This document shows, piece after piece, positions 1 through 9,331 of a stretch of DNA of 64,000 bases. The stretch is from CAVRAW01 sp963716135 (GTDB lineage Bacteria > Planctomycetota > Planctomycetia > Pirellulales > JADZDJ01), in assembly GCA_963716135.1 (NCBI GenBank), contig OY970289.1, forward strand, positions 3,968,001 to 4,032,000. Direction: 5' to 3'. Position numbers and translations under genes: made by a program. The first letter of the stretch is position 1. The number at the start of each line of letters is the position of its first letter. The notes beneath the pieces are model-generated. The model ran no database searches and had not been told where the DNA came from. It saw nothing but the letters and a program-made list of their open reading frames with translations.

Positions 1-884
1 TCGATTTCCACAACACGCTGCAGAATTATCGCGACGCCAAGGCGCGCCTGCTGCGACAACTGCGGCCCGAAGGTTTCGCGGTGCTCAACGCCGACGACCG
101 CATAACCAGCAGCTTCACATCGCTGGCGCCGGGCGCGGCCTTGACGGTGGGCATCGATAGCCAGGCCGAAGTCACCGCCGACATTGTCGATCGCAATCTC
201 GGCGATCAAACCTTCCTGCTGCACGCGGGTCACGAAACCGTGCCGGTGCGCACCCGAGTAATCGGGGACGCCCACGTATACAACTGTCTGACGGCGGCTG
301 CCGTCGGTTTGCTTTACGGCGTGAGGCTGACGGACATTGTCCGCGGATTGGAGAAGCTGGAAAAAATTCCCGGGCGCATGGAACGCCTCGATTGCGGCCA
401 ACCGTTCGGTGTGTTCGTCGATTACGCCCACACGCCCGACGCTTTGGAAATTGCCCTGCGATCGCTGCGCAGTGACGAGCGGGCGACTGATTTGCGTCTT
501 CGGGGCCGGCGGCGAACGAGACCGCAAAAAGCGTCCGCTGATGGCGAAGGCCGTCGAATCGCTCGCCGACTTGTGCATTGTCACCGACGACAATCCGCGC
601 CGCGAAGATCCGGCGAAAATTCGCCGCGGCATCCTGCGCGGTTTCCAGTCGCTGGAAAGCGTCAAAGAAGTGCCCGACCGCGCGGCGGCCATCGCCTGGG
701 CCCTTCAGCGAGCCACCACCGGCGACTGCGTGCTGATCGCGGGCAAAGGGCACGAAGATTATCAGCAAGTCGGCGCCACCAAGCGCTGGTTCGACGATCG
801 CCAGCTTGCCAAGCAATGGTTGTGCGACCATTCCGTAACGCCGCAAGAAATTCTCGCATCCCAACACCGTTTGCGGCAGGTTAA
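1..884 (+). CDS. murE: UDP-N-acetylmuramyl-tripeptide synthetase MurE, 3' part, frameshifted
   Basis: MurE is the cytoplasmic ATP-dependent ligase that adds the third residue (usually meso-diaminopimelate) to UDP-MurNAc-L-Ala-D-Glu. The 5' end lies outside the window; the frame is open from base 3. The central domain shows DFHNTLQNY and AVLNADD (3-98). The C-terminal ligase domain shows FVDYAHTPDAL (411-443), FGAGGERDRKKRP (about 502-540) and GKGHEDYQ (about 742-765). Near base 470 the protein moves from frame 3 to frame 1, so one base seems lost or gained. Frame 1 meets no stop before murF. The stop just before the murF ATG (TAA 882-884) is in frame 3, so the end given here is inferred and a second small indel is likely. 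murF follows after 5 bases. Identity is sure; the exact 3' end is not. Confidence 0.9.
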   Translation, partial: DFHNTLQNYRDAKARLLRQLRPEGFAVLNADDRITSSFTSLAPGAALTVGIDSQAEVTADIVDRNLGDQTFLLHAGHETVPVRTRVIGDAHVYNCLTAAAVGLLYGVRLTDIVRGLEKLEKIPGRMERLDCGQPFGVFVDYAHTPDALEIALRSLRSDERATDLRLRGRRRTRPQKASADGEGRRIARRLVHCHRRQSAPRRSGENSPRHPARFPVAGKRQRSARPRGGHRLGPSASHHRRLRADRGQRARRLSASRRHQALVRRSPACQAMVVRPFRNAARNSRIPTPFAAG

Positions 885-889
885 TCCTC

Positions 890-2272
890 ATGCTGTTCAA
901 CTTGGCACAACTTCGCGACATTACCGGCGGTCAACTGCGGTTGGGCGCCATGCCGCCGCGGCACGGCGAAACGACGCACGTCGGCCCCATCGTGATCGAC
1001 AGCCGGCGCGTGCAAGCCGAGATGGTGTTTTGGGGCGTGTGCGGCCCGCGGTTCGACGGCTCCTGCTTCGCCGAAGATGCACTGGTGCGCGGTGCATCCG
1101 GCGTGGTGACGCAGCGCGACGTCGAACCCTGGGCCGGCCGCTGGTCGCTCCGAGTGGCCGATGGCTTGCAAGCCTTGTGGAATCTGGCCCGGTGGCACCG
1201 CCAGCAGTTCAGCGGCGACGTGGTCGGCATCACCGGCAGCGTCGGCAAAACCACCGCGCGGCTGATGATCAACGCGGTGCTGAATTCGAAATTCTCCGGC
1301 GCAACCAACCCGCACAACTACAACAATCATATCGGTGTGCCGCTCAGCCTGCTGCGGCTGGAGCGCGAACATCGCTACGCCGCATTGGAACTGGGCGCCA
1401 GCGCCAGAGGTGAAATCGCCAAGCTGGCCGAATTGTGCCGGCCGCAAATCGGCGTGATCACGCGAATCGGTGAAGCGCATCTGGGCACATTCGGCACCCA
1501 GCGTGACCTGGCCGAGGCCAAAGCGGAACTATTGGCCGCATTGCCGCGCGACGGCGTGGCGGTTCTCAACGGCGACGATCCTTGGCTGCGTCAGATGGCC
1601 GACCGTTCGGCGGCCCGCATCGTTTGGACAGGCCGCGGTCCCAATTGCAATCTCACCGCGACGGAAGTGCACAGCGCCGGCGGACTATTGCAATTTCGCG
1701 TCGAGAATCAGCGATACAGCCTGCCCGTGTGGGGCCGGCACCATCTCACTTCTGCATTGGCCGCGATTGCCGTCGGCCTGGAATTTGGCCTGACGCCGGG
1801 CGAAATCGCCGCCGCGCTGGCGGACTTTCAACCGCCGTCGATGCGCTGCCAGGTGACCGATCTGGCGGGCGGCAAGCTCATCGACGATTCGTACAACTCC
1901 AGCCCGTCGGCCATGCGTGCGGCATTGAATCTTCTGCGTGAAGTGGATGCTCCTGGCGAGCGCATCGTGGTCTGCGGCGACATGAAAGATCTGGGCTCAT
2001 CGAGCCAAGAATGGCACCGGCGCCTGGGTGAAGACATTGCCACGCAGTGCGGCGCCGATCGGTTGTTGGCTTGTGGAGATCATGCGGAAGACGTGGTGCT
2101 GGCCGCCCGCGAAGCCGGCATGCCCGCCGCGCGAACCACCGCTTGCCGCGAATTGGAACACATCATTCCGCTGGTGCAGCGCAACGTGCGTCCCGGCAGC
2201 GCCGTATTGGTCAAAGGCTCGCGTGCCATGCGCCTGGAGCGCGTCGTAGAAGCCATCCGCAAGGCCGCGTAA
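890..2272 (+). CDS. murF: UDP-N-acetylmuramoyl-tripeptide--D-alanyl-D-alanine ligase
   Basis: MurF adds D-Ala-D-Ala to the UDP-MurNAc-tripeptide in the cytoplasm, the last soluble step of the nucleotide precursor. The 460-residue length is normal. Visible features are an N-terminal substrate domain, the P-loop GSVGKTT (116-122), the family signature PHNYNNHIGVP (141-151) and, in the C-terminal domain, the DDSYNSSPSAM segment. The ATG at 890 comes right after the end of murE, which supports co-transcription. The frame is intact, unlike its neighbours murE, mraY and murG. A 321-base spacer with palindromes separates it from mraY, so the operon may be split or attenuated there. Confidence 0.97.
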   Translation: MLFNLAQLRDITGGQLRLGAMPPRHGETTHVGPIVIDSRRVQAEMVFWGVCGPRFDGSCFAEDALVRGASGVVTQRDVEPWAGRWSLRVADGLQALWNLARWHRQQFSGDVVGITGSVGKTTARLMINAVLNSKFSGATNPHNYNNHIGVPLSLLRLEREHRYAALELGASARGEIAKLAELCRPQIGVITRIGEAHLGTFGTQRDLAEAKAELLAALPRDGVAVLNGDDPWLRQMADRSAARIVWTGRGPNCNLTATEVHSAGGLLQFRVENQRYSLPVWGRHHLTSALAAIAVGLEFGLTPGEIAAALADFQPPSMRCQVTDLAGGKLIDDSYNSSPSAMRAALNLLREVDAPGERIVVCGDMKDLGSSSQEWHRRLGEDIATQCGADRLLACGDHAEDVVLAAREAGMPAARTTACRELEHIIPLVQRNVRPGSAVLVKGSRAMRLERVVEAIRKAA

Positions 2273-2460
2273 CGATTCACTCGTCTCATCAGTATTCACA
2301 TCACCAAAACATTGGAACCAAGTTGTGGCTCCGTCCGCTGCGCCGAGCATTGCGGGATGCAAAGCGCTACCCTCCCTCCTGGGTAGGAGCAACAGGCTCG
2401 CCGAGCGCGGTTTCTGGGTCAACCGCACGGCGAGTGCTTCGCGACGGAGCCAGGACTGAG

Positions 2461-2492
2461 CACCGGGGCGGTGTGCAAACACCGCTCCGGTG
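2461..2492. repeat. 14-bp inverted repeat, hairpin-forming
   Basis: The arms 2461-2474 and 2479-2492 pair over 14 positions with one G-T wobble around the loop GCAA. There is no T-run after either arm, so it is not a canonical terminator. It resembles a REP-type intergenic palindrome. Confidence 0.7.
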
Positions 2493-2509
2493 ACTCAGGG
2501 AACACCACA

Positions 2510-2532
2510 GCCGGAGGGCAATGCCCTCCGGC
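2510..2532. repeat. Perfect 10-bp inverted repeat, hairpin-forming
   Basis: The arms GCCGGAGGGC (2510-2519) and GCCCTCCGGC (2523-2532) are exact complements around the loop AAT. It lies 17 bases after the previous palindrome and just before the heptamer array. It may be a mobile intergenic palindrome or an RNA stop signal between murF and mraY. Confidence 0.75.
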
Positions 2533-2545
2533 GACCCTCGCTCGT

Positions 2546-2580
2546 CTCGTCCCTCGTCCCTCGTCTCTCGTCCCTCGCTC
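2546..2580. repeat. Five tandem heptamers, unit CTCGTCC
   Basis: Positions 2546-2552, 2553-2559, 2560-2566, 2567-2573 and 2574-2580 read CTCGTCC, CTCGTCC, CTCGTCT, CTCGTCC and CTCGCTC. The 7-bp period is the same as in the arrays at 24811, 38955, 53670 and 53720. It ends 13 bases before the mraY ATG and may sit in the mraY translation-initiation region. Confidence 0.8.
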
Positions 2581-2593
2581 CTGATTCCGAACC

Positions 2594-3810
2594 ATGCTGC
2601 TTTGGCTTGTCGATCGATTCGCGGCGCTGTGGCCTCATGCCGCGTGGACCGCTGACTTGAGCGGCTTCACCAAGATCACCTTTCGCACCGCGCTGGCGGC
2701 GCTGGCGAGCTTTGTGATGGCGGTGCTTTCGGGCCCACGCGTCATCCGGTGGCTGCGCACTCGTTTCCGCGAACCTCCCTGCCAGCGCGTGCCTCAGCTC
2801 AGTCACGTGCAGCAGCAAAAAGCCTGGACGCCCACCATGGGTGGATTGTTCCTGGTCGGCGGCATCGTCGCGGCCGCCATCCTGCTGGGCAATTGGGAGA
2901 ATTGCTACTTGCCAATTCTGATGACGAATCTCATGGCGCTGGCCGCGATCGGCGCGGTCGACGATTTGCACAAGCTTTCGGGCGCGGCCCCGGTTTGCGC
3001 CTGCGCTTGAAACTTGCCGTGCAATTGGCCGTCGCGGCGGTCATCGCACTTTGGCTGTATTTTCTCCAGCGCCATCAGCCCGGCGGTTGCGATCTGCAAC
3101 TACCCTTCATCGGTCATGACATTTCGCTGGGATGGATGTTTATCCCGCTGGCGATGGTGGTGCTCGTGGGCAGCTCCAACGCGGTGAACCTGACCGACGG
3201 GCTCGATGGCCTGGCCGGCGGCTGCCTGATCACTTCCTTCATTGCCATCGCGGTGATGTCGTATCTGGCCGGGCACGTCGAGCTGGCGCGCTACCTTGGG
3301 ATCATTCACGTGCCGGAGGCGGGGGAAACCGTCGTGGTCGCCGGCGCCCTGATCGGCGGCACGCTCGGCTTCCTCTGGTTCAATTGCCAGCCGGCGCAGG
3401 TGTTCATGGGCAACATCGGCGCCCTGTCGCTAGGAGGCTCGCTGGGGCTGCTGGCGATTATTGCCCGCCAGGAATTGCTGCTGCTGGTTGTCGGCGGGAT
3501 TTTCGTTATCGAAGCGCTGAGCGTCATCGTGCAGGTCGGTTCGTATCGCCTGTCGGGCCGCCGCGTGTTTCGTTGTGCCCCGCTGCATCACCACTTTCAG
3601 CTTTTGGGCTGGGCGGAGAACAAGATCGTGGTCCGCTTTTGGATCGTCTCGGCCCTTTGCGGTCTCATGGGATTGGGCGCCTTGAAGCTCAATAATTCCG
3701 AGAATCCCGCTTCACAGCCGGCTATAATATCCAGCATCGAGCGTCCCGCGCTTGTGCCTGTAGCCAATCCACCCGTGTCTGCCGACCGCAGCGACATCGT
3801 CCAGGACTAA
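2594..3810 (+). CDS. mraY: Phospho-N-acetylmuramoyl-pentapeptide transferase MraY, frameshifted
   Basis: MraY is the integral membrane enzyme that moves phospho-MurNAc-pentapeptide to undecaprenyl phosphate, making lipid I. Family signatures are present: KAWTPTMGG with an early TM helix, AVDDLHKLSG (the DD motif), SSNAVNLTDGLDGLAGG, FMGNIGALSLGG, and the C-terminal CAPLHHHFQLLGW. About ten hydrophobic segments fit a polytopic protein. The frame breaks near 2980-2990, where a single missing base in GGCGCGGCCCC would join LHKLSG to RGPGLRLRLKLA. The C-terminus runs about 40 residues past the last TM helix with a polar, Ser/Pro-rich tail, longer than usual. murG follows after 59 bases; murD and ftsW, common in this position elsewhere, are absent. 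Confidence 0.93.
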
Positions 3811-3869
3811 GCAGGTCCCGGCCGATCGCGCATGAAGAGCGTCGCAGAAAATCCAGTCTCTCTCGAGCC

Positions 3870-4997
3870 ATGAGCACTGCTGCGATTCACATCGTATTTG
3901 CCGGTGGGGGCACGGCGGGGCATTTGTTTCCCGGCCTGGCCGTGGCGGCCGAATTGATGAAGCTCCCCTCGCCGCCACGAATCACTTTCGCCGGCGGCGG
4001 CAAATCATTCGAATCGAAGCGAGTCGCCGAAGCGGGCTTCGATTACGTGGAGTTCTCCTGTGCGCCGATGCCGCGCGGCCCCGGCGGTTGGCTGCGCTTC
4101 GCCGCGAAGAGTTTCGCGGGCAAGCGCGCCGTGCGCAAATTTATCCGCCGACAAAATGTCAACGTCGTCGTCGGCCTGGGCGGATATGTCAGCGTTCCGA
4201 TGGCGCGGGCCGCCGTGTCCACCCACACGCCGCTCGTGCTGATGGAGCAAAACGCCTTTCCCGGCAAAGTCACCCGCTGGCTGGCGCTGCGCCGTTTTGA
4301 TTTGCGCAGCGTTCGATGAAATGCGGCAACATCTGAATTCAGTCGGGCCGGTGCGCGTGACGGGCAATCCGGTGCGCGACGGTTTTCGGCCGCGCAACAA
4401 GCCGCGCCCATGCGTCGATTTGAACATCGCCTGCTGGTGCTGGGCGGCAGCGGCGGGGCAGGGTCGCTCAACGAACAAGTGCCGCGGGCGGTCAAGATGC
4501 TGCAGGCTTCGATGGCCGGTTGGCAGGTCGTGCATCAAACCGGCTCGCGCGATCTGGAGGCCACGCGCGAGCGCTATCGCGACCTCGGGCTGGAGGCTAC
4601 CGCCACCGTCGTGCAATTTGTGGAGAATTTCCCGCAGGTGCTGCGCCGCGCCGATCTCGCAGTCTGTCGTGCCGGCGGCACCACGCTGGCGGAACTGGCG
4701 GCCATCGGCGTGCCGGCGGTCTTGATTCCCTATCCCGGCGCAACCGACGACCATCAACTTCAGAACGCGGAGATATTCGCCGCGGCCGGCGCCGCGCGGC
4801 TGATCAACGAACAATCAACCAATGGCGGGCTCGACGATGCCGTGGCCTCCACGCTGGCCGATTTGCTCGCCGATGCCGGCAAGCGCGATCAAATGGCCAC
4901 CGCGATGCGCGGGCTGGCTCGACTGGATGCCGCCTGGCAAGTGGCCCGAATGATCTACGACGTGGCCACGCAAAAAGCGAAGCCGAATGTCGAATAG
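3870..4997 (+). CDS. murG: UDP-GlcNAc:lipid I GlcNAc transferase MurG, two compensating frameshifts
   Basis: MurG is the peripheral membrane GT28 glycosyltransferase that adds GlcNAc to lipid I to give lipid II. The N-terminal Rossmann domain shows AGGGTAGHLFPGLAVA and VVGLGGYVSVPM. The C-terminal UDP-GlcNAc domain shows LLVLGGSGGAGSLN and CRAGGTTLAELAAIGVPAVLIPYP. The start and end of the gene are in the same frame, but roughly 4300-4383 is read in another (ICAAFDEMRQHL, then GNPVRDGF). So two indels of opposite sign are present, one near 4295 and one near 4383. This is more like sequence error than decay, because every motif is intact. The gap to murC is 122 bases and contains a promoter-like site. 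Confidence 0.92.
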
Positions 4998-5032
4998 CGG
5001 CAGCTTCGCTTGCTAGCAGCGAGGTTCTCGGG

Positions 5033-5062
5033 ATTGACCCTGCTGCGCGGCCGCCCCTATCA
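5033..5062 (+). promoter_or_regulatory. Possible sigma70-type promoter for murC-murB-ddl-ftsQ
   Basis: TTGACC (5033-5038) and TATCAT (5057-5062) are separated by 18 bases and match the consensus at 5/6 positions each. It lies in the murG-murC spacer, about 50-60 bases before the murC start, so the second half of the cluster could be transcribed independently. Confidence 0.45.
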
Positions 5063-5119
5063 TCACGCCGCCCATCCATGGGTGATGTTCCAGTTCGGCG
5101 TCCGCTAGCACAACAACTC

Positions 5120-6556
5120 ATGCTCATCGATCCAATCGCCTTGCAATTTTCTCCGTCGCCCGGCCACGCGCATTTCGTTGGCATCGGCGGCTCGGGCATG
5201 CGCGCGCTGGCGGCCGTGATGGTGGCCCAGCGTTGGCAGGTGAGCGGTTCCGACCTGGATGCCGACTCGCAGCGCGACCTGATTGCGCTGGGCATCCGCG
5301 TGGCCCACGGCCATGCCGCAGGCAATGTGCCCGCCAACGCTCGATTGTTGATTTACAGTGCAGCAGTGCCCACGGAGAATTCCGAACTCCGCCGAGCCCA
5401 GCAACTTGGAATCGAAACGGTGAGCTACGCCGAAATGCTCGGGCGAATCACGGCGAACTGCCAAACGTTGGCGGTAGCCGGCACGCACGGCAAGTCGACC
5501 GTCACGGCCATGACCGCCGAGATATTGATCCGCGCCTGCCTCGACCCCACCGTCGTCTGCGGCGCTTCACCCGTGTTGGAAAGCAGCGGCAAGCTCGGAC
5601 ATACTGGCGGGCGGCGTGGTCGCGGCAGAATCGCGCTGGTCGAAGCGTGCGAGTATCGCGGCAATTTTCTGCACTTGCGCCCCAACCTGGCGGCACTATT
5701 GAACATCGAGCCCGATCATTTCGATTGCTTTCCCACGTCCAAAGCTCTGACTGATGCCTTTTCCGGTTTCGTGAACAACATGCCGGAAGACGGCCGGTTG
5801 ATCGTCTCCGAAGCGTGCCCGCGATCTCGCGAAATCGCCGCCGCATCGGCTCGCTCGGTGGCGACATTCGGGCTATCGCACAGCTCCGATTGGCGCGCCG
5901 CGAACTTGGAACATTCCCGCGGTCGCTATCGTTTCGATCTGGTGCGACATGGCCGACGGCTGACGCACATCAGCCTGGCGGTGCCGGGACGCCACAACGT
6001 TCTCAACGCCCTGGCAGCCGCCGCGATCGCGCGCCATTGCGGCGCATCGATTCAACAAATCGCCCAGGGTCTGGCGCTGTTCCGCGGCCTCAACCGTCGC
6101 CTGCAGACACGCGGCCGGTGGGCCGATGCAGCGTGGATTGATGATTATGCTCACCACCCCACGGAAGTGTCGGCAACGCTGGCCGCGGTTCGGCAAATGT
6201 TCCCCGGGCGGCGGTTGGTGTGCGTATTTCAGCCCCATCAGGCCTCGCGACTGGCAATCTTACTGGACGAACTGGCCGCCAGTCTGCACAATGCTGATAA
6301 GATAGCCGTCGCTGAAGTGTATCGCGCCCGCGAAGGAGTGCGACGCTCGGGCGAAGCGACCTCGGCCGATTTGGCGGCCGCGCTGCGTGCGCGCGGGGCC
6401 GACGTGCTGGAGGAACACGATCCGGCGGCGATCGCCGAACAATTAACTTACGGACTTCAATCTCGCGACGTTCTCCTGACCCTGGGAGCCGGTGATCTTG
6501 GCAAAATCTTCCACCACCTTCAGCAGCGGCTTCGACGAAATCGTGCGGTCGCATGA
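5120..6556 (+). CDS. murC: UDP-N-acetylmuramate--L-alanine ligase
   Basis: MurC joins L-alanine to UDP-MurNAc, the first amino-acid addition to the peptidoglycan stem. The ATG at 5120 gives 478 residues, the usual size; the frame is open for 600 bases upstream, but the family N-terminus (HFVGIGGSGMRALA) begins just after this ATG. The P-loop is GTHGKSTVTA, the central domain shows YRGNFLHLRPN and NIEPDHFDCF, and the C-terminal domain shows DDYAHHPTEV. The 3' end overlaps the murB start by 65 bases, a sign of translational coupling. The frame is intact. Confidence 0.96.
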   Translation: MLIDPIALQFSPSPGHAHFVGIGGSGMRALAAVMVAQRWQVSGSDLDADSQRDLIALGIRVAHGHAAGNVPANARLLIYSAAVPTENSELRRAQQLGIETVSYAEMLGRITANCQTLAVAGTHGKSTVTAMTAEILIRACLDPTVVCGASPVLESSGKLGHTGGRRGRGRIALVEACEYRGNFLHLRPNLAALLNIEPDHFDCFPTSKALTDAFSGFVNNMPEDGRLIVSEACPRSREIAAASARSVATFGLSHSSDWRAANLEHSRGRYRFDLVRHGRRLTHISLAVPGRHNVLNALAAAAIARHCGASIQQIAQGLALFRGLNRRLQTRGRWADAAWIDDYAHHPTEVSATLAAVRQMFPGRRLVCVFQPHQASRLAILLDELAASLHNADKIAVAEVYRAREGVRRSGEATSADLAAALRARGADVLEEHDPAAIAEQLTYGLQSRDVLLTLGAGDLGKIFHHLQQRLRRNRAVA

Positions 6557-7391
6557 ACCTCTGGCGCCGCATACGTGGATGGGCATCGGCGGCCCCGCGG
6601 AATATTTCGCCGAGCCCCGCTCCGTCGAGGAACTGCAAGCCGTAGTGCGCCGCGCGGCGGAAGAGGGTCTGCAGATCCGCGTCCTGGGGGGCGGCTCGAA
6701 TCTGCTGGTGCGCGACGACGGTGTGCAGGGCGTGGTCATTCGCCTTTCCGCCCCGGCATTCAGCAATATTGAGGCAAACAAGCGGCTTGTATCGGCCGGC
6801 GGCGGCGCTCGGCTGGGGCACGTCATCTCGGCCGCCGTTCGATCCGGCCTGGCCGGTTTGGAAATGCTGGTCGGCATCCCCGGCACCATCGGCGGCGCGC
6901 TGCATGGAAATTCCGGCAGCCACGGCGGCGACATCGGTCAATGGACTTGCCAGGCCGACATCATGACCCGCACCGGCGAAATCATGCACCGCAATCGCGA
7001 AGACTTGGTGTTCGCCTATCGCCAAAGCAGCCTCGACGAACTGGTGATCTTGAATGCCCAGTTCCAACTTGAGAAGGAAGACCCGCAAGAGTTGACCAAG
7101 CGGATGCAAAAGCAGTGGATTGTGAAGAAGGCGGGGCAGCCGCTGGCGCACCAAAGCGCCGGCTGCATCTTCAAGAATCCGCGCGGCATCAGCGCCGGCA
7201 TGTTGATCGACCAGGCCGGCTTGAAGGGCACGCGCGTCGGCGGCGCGGAAGTGAGCGATCGCCACGCGAATTTCATCGTCGTCGACCGAGACGCTTCGAG
7301 CCAGGATGTGCTGCAGTTGATCGACCTGGTTCGCAGCCGCGTGGCGGAATTGCTGGGCGTGGAATTGGAGTTGGAAATCCAAATCTGGTAA
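6492..7391 (+). CDS. murB: UDP-N-acetylenolpyruvoylglucosamine reductase
   Basis: MurB is the FAD- and NADPH-dependent cytoplasmic reductase that makes UDP-MurNAc. The protein has the FAD-binding motif GGGSNLLVRDDGV, the loop PGTIGGALHGNSG, the segment SAGCIFKNP carrying the proton-donor Ser, and SDRHANFIV near the C-terminus, with the conserved Glu in the last residues (ELELEIQIW). The GTG at 6492 gives 299 residues and overlaps murC. The product has the short C-terminal architecture of type II MurB. ddl follows after 19 bases. Confidence 0.95.
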   Translation: MILAKSSTTFSSGFDEIVRSHEPLAPHTWMGIGGPAEYFAEPRSVEELQAVVRRAAEEGLQIRVLGGGSNLLVRDDGVQGVVIRLSAPAFSNIEANKRLVSAGGGARLGHVISAAVRSGLAGLEMLVGIPGTIGGALHGNSGSHGGDIGQWTCQADIMTRTGEIMHRNREDLVFAYRQSSLDELVILNAQFQLEKEDPQELTKRMQKQWIVKKAGQPLAHQSAGCIFKNPRGISAGMLIDQAGLKGTRVGGAEVSDRHANFIVVDRDASSQDVLQLIDLVRSRVAELLGVELELEIQIW

Positions 7392-7410
7392 GGACAAGTT
7401 TCCTGTCGCC

Positions 7411-8417
7411 ATGGACGGCAACTCATCAAATATTGCGCGAAGGATCGCTGTGCTAACCGGCGGCGATTCCGCCGAGCGCGACATCAGCCTCGCCAGCGGC
7501 CAGCAAGCGGCGGCAGCGCTGGCCGAAGCCGGTTACGAGCCCGAGTTAATCGATCCGGCGCACCAGGACCTGGAATCGATCGATTGGCCCGCTTTCGATG
7601 CTTGCTTTATCGCGCTGCACGGCGGGGCCGGCGAAGATGGCCGCGTCCAAGCCACGCTGGAGTGGTTCGGGGTACCGTACACCGGGAGCGATTCCACGGC
7701 GTCGCGCCTGGCAATGAACAAATCGGCCGCAAAACAACGTTTTCTCGATTGCGGCGTGCCGACGTTGCCGTTTGTCGTCTGGCCCGCGGAGCCGGCCGAG
7801 CTTTCAAAGCTGCATTGGCCGCTGATCGTTAAGCCTCAAAATCAAGGATCGAGCGTCGGCATCGGAGTGGCCCGTTGCCCGCAGGAATTACCACGCTGCT
7901 TGGAAACCGCGGCGCAATTCGACGATCGCATTTTGATTGAGCCCTTTATCACCGGGCGCGAGTTTACAGTTTCGCTGCTGGGGCGTGATCCGCTGCCGCT
8001 GATCGAAATCATCGCCCCGCAGCGGATTTTCTCGTACGACGCGAAGTACGTGAGCCCGGCCACAGAATTTCGACTCGAAACCGGTCTAGCGCCGCACACT
8101 GAAGCGGAACTGTATCGTGTCGCCATCGCCGCCGCCGAAGCGCTGGGCACCGCCGGCCTGGTCCGGGTCGATCTGATGCTCGACGGGCAATTTCGCCCTT
8201 GGGTTTTGGAGGTGAACACCATCCCCGGCCTCACAGGCGCAGTCTTTCGCCGCGATCCGCTCAGGCCGCGGGAATTGAGTTTCCGGCGCTAGTGGATTGG
8301 ATGGTGCGAGACGCCATCGACCGGCGGCCGCGAAGCGCCGACAAATCGAAGCGACTGCGTTTCGATCCTTCCTCCGCCGTCGCCACAGCCGGCAGCCCGC
8401 AAGGACCACACTATTGA
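7411..8417 (+). CDS. ddl: D-alanine--D-alanine ligase, 3' frameshift
   Basis: Ddl is the ATP-grasp enzyme that makes D-Ala-D-Ala for MurF. Visible are HGGAGEDGRVQA and PYTGSDSTAS in the N-terminal domain, KPQNQGSSVGIG in the ATP-grasp domain, and EVNTIPGLTG, which holds the Mg-binding residues. The uninterrupted frame stops at 8292 with a tail that does not fit the family. Shifting by one base near 8235 gives the expected ending (SLSPRSAQAAGIEFPALVDWM), with a stop at 8415-8417. That stop overlaps the TTG start of ftsQ. The last 30 or so residues (SADKSKRLRFD onward) are an extra polar tail. Confidence 0.93.
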
Positions 8418-9331
8418 GCCCCGTTGCCAAGCAACCACCCCGCGGCTGGCTTCAGCAGTTGCGCAACCCGCGAAACTGGCTGCATCCCAAGACCTTGCCG
8501 GGCCGCGCGGTGCTGGTCATTGCCGCCGTGAGCATCGTGATCGTTGGCTCGCGCACGCTATGGCACATGGTGCGCGACCATGTTCAAACACGGCCGGAGT
8601 ATCAAGCCGCCGTCGAGCAGATCCAACTCACGCCGCTGCCGGCCTGGATTCACTCGGACGTTAAAACGGAAGTCATTCGCGACGCCGGGCTGCCCGCAGA
8701 ATTGTCGATTCTCGATGAGCGGCTGTTCGATCGTTTGAAGCAGGCCTTCGCGCTGCATCCCTGGATTGCGCGGGTAGAAAAGGTCGAGCGATCGTATCCG
8801 GCGCACATTCGAGTCGACGTGGTCTATCGCCGCCCGGTGGCAATGGTCGAAGTTTCCGGCGGATTATTGCCGGTGGATGCCGACGCGATACTGTTGCCCA
8901 CCGCCGATTTTTCCCCGGCCGAGGCCGAAAATTATTTGCGCATCGCCGGGGCCGCCAGCAGCCCGTTGGGCCCGCTGGGCACCGCCTGGGCCGATCCTGC
9001 GATCGCGGCAGCCGCAAAACTGGCCGACTTATTGCAGCCCGCGTGGACCGATCTGCAATTGCGTCGGATCCGCATTCGCAATTTGATCGCAACCGGGGGC
9101 GCACAAATCATGTTCCTCGAGCTTGGAACTCGATCTGGAACGACGTTTGTATGGGGCGCGGCCCCCGGCAGTGAACTGCCGCAAGAAGCAACGGCGGCAG
9201 AAAAACTAGCGCGGCTTCAACAACTGGCTAGCCGCCAGGGATCGCTCGACGCCACGCCGGCCGACCAGCGCGATTTGCGCCGCCGCGCCGCCCCGGTCGC
9301 AGAAAACCCAAAGGCGGAACTCAAACAGTAG
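8414..9331 (+). CDS. ftsQ: FtsQ/DivIB-type cell division protein
   Basis: FtsQ is a bitopic divisome protein with a short cytoplasmic tail, one TM helix and a periplasmic POTRA plus beta domain. Here a basic N-terminus is followed by a TM segment (GRAVLVIAAVSIVIVGSRTLW) and about 250 extracytoplasmic residues with a POTRA-like part (DERLFDRLKQAFALHPWIARVEKVE, then RVDVVYRRPVAMVEV). I chose the TTG at 8414 because it overlaps the ddl stop as TTGA; the frame is open further upstream. The sequence is divergent, so the assignment rests partly on position after ddl. No ftsA or ftsZ follows: the next gene, csrA, is convergent, and the two stop codons touch at 9331/9332. Confidence 0.8.
   Translation: MSPVAKQPPRGWLQQLRNPRNWLHPKTLPGRAVLVIAAVSIVIVGSRTLWHMVRDHVQTRPEYQAAVEQIQLTPLPAWIHSDVKTEVIRDAGLPAELSILDERLFDRLKQAFALHPWIARVEKVERSYPAHIRVDVVYRRPVAMVEVSGGLLPVDADAILLPTADFSPAEAENYLRIAGAASSPLGPLGTAWADPAIAAAAKLADLLQPAWTDLQLRRIRIRNLIATGGAQIMFLELGTRSGTTFVWGAAPGSELPQEATAAEKLARLQQLASRQGSLDATPADQRDLRRRAAPVAENPKAELKQ

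Larger units (their letters stand above)
2273..2593. other. murF-mraY spacer with palindromes and heptamer repeats
   Basis: This 321-base spacer holds no gene that I can support. Its second half is made of two strong palindromes (2461-2492 and 2510-2532) and then five 7-bp tandem units (2546-2580), listed separately. The order palindrome, palindrome, heptamers, start codon looks like a repeat insertion inside the mur cluster. Confidence 0.7.

Noticed and set aside
3870..4997. Programmed ribosomal frameshifting in murG and other genes
   Set aside because: The break points share no slippery heptamer or downstream structure and are too many; sequence error is simpler.
6090..7484. Long open frame (464 codons) on the minus strand across murC/murB
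   Set aside because: Arg/Ala/His-rich shadow of well-supported mur genes; no family motif and high-GC strand bias explains it.
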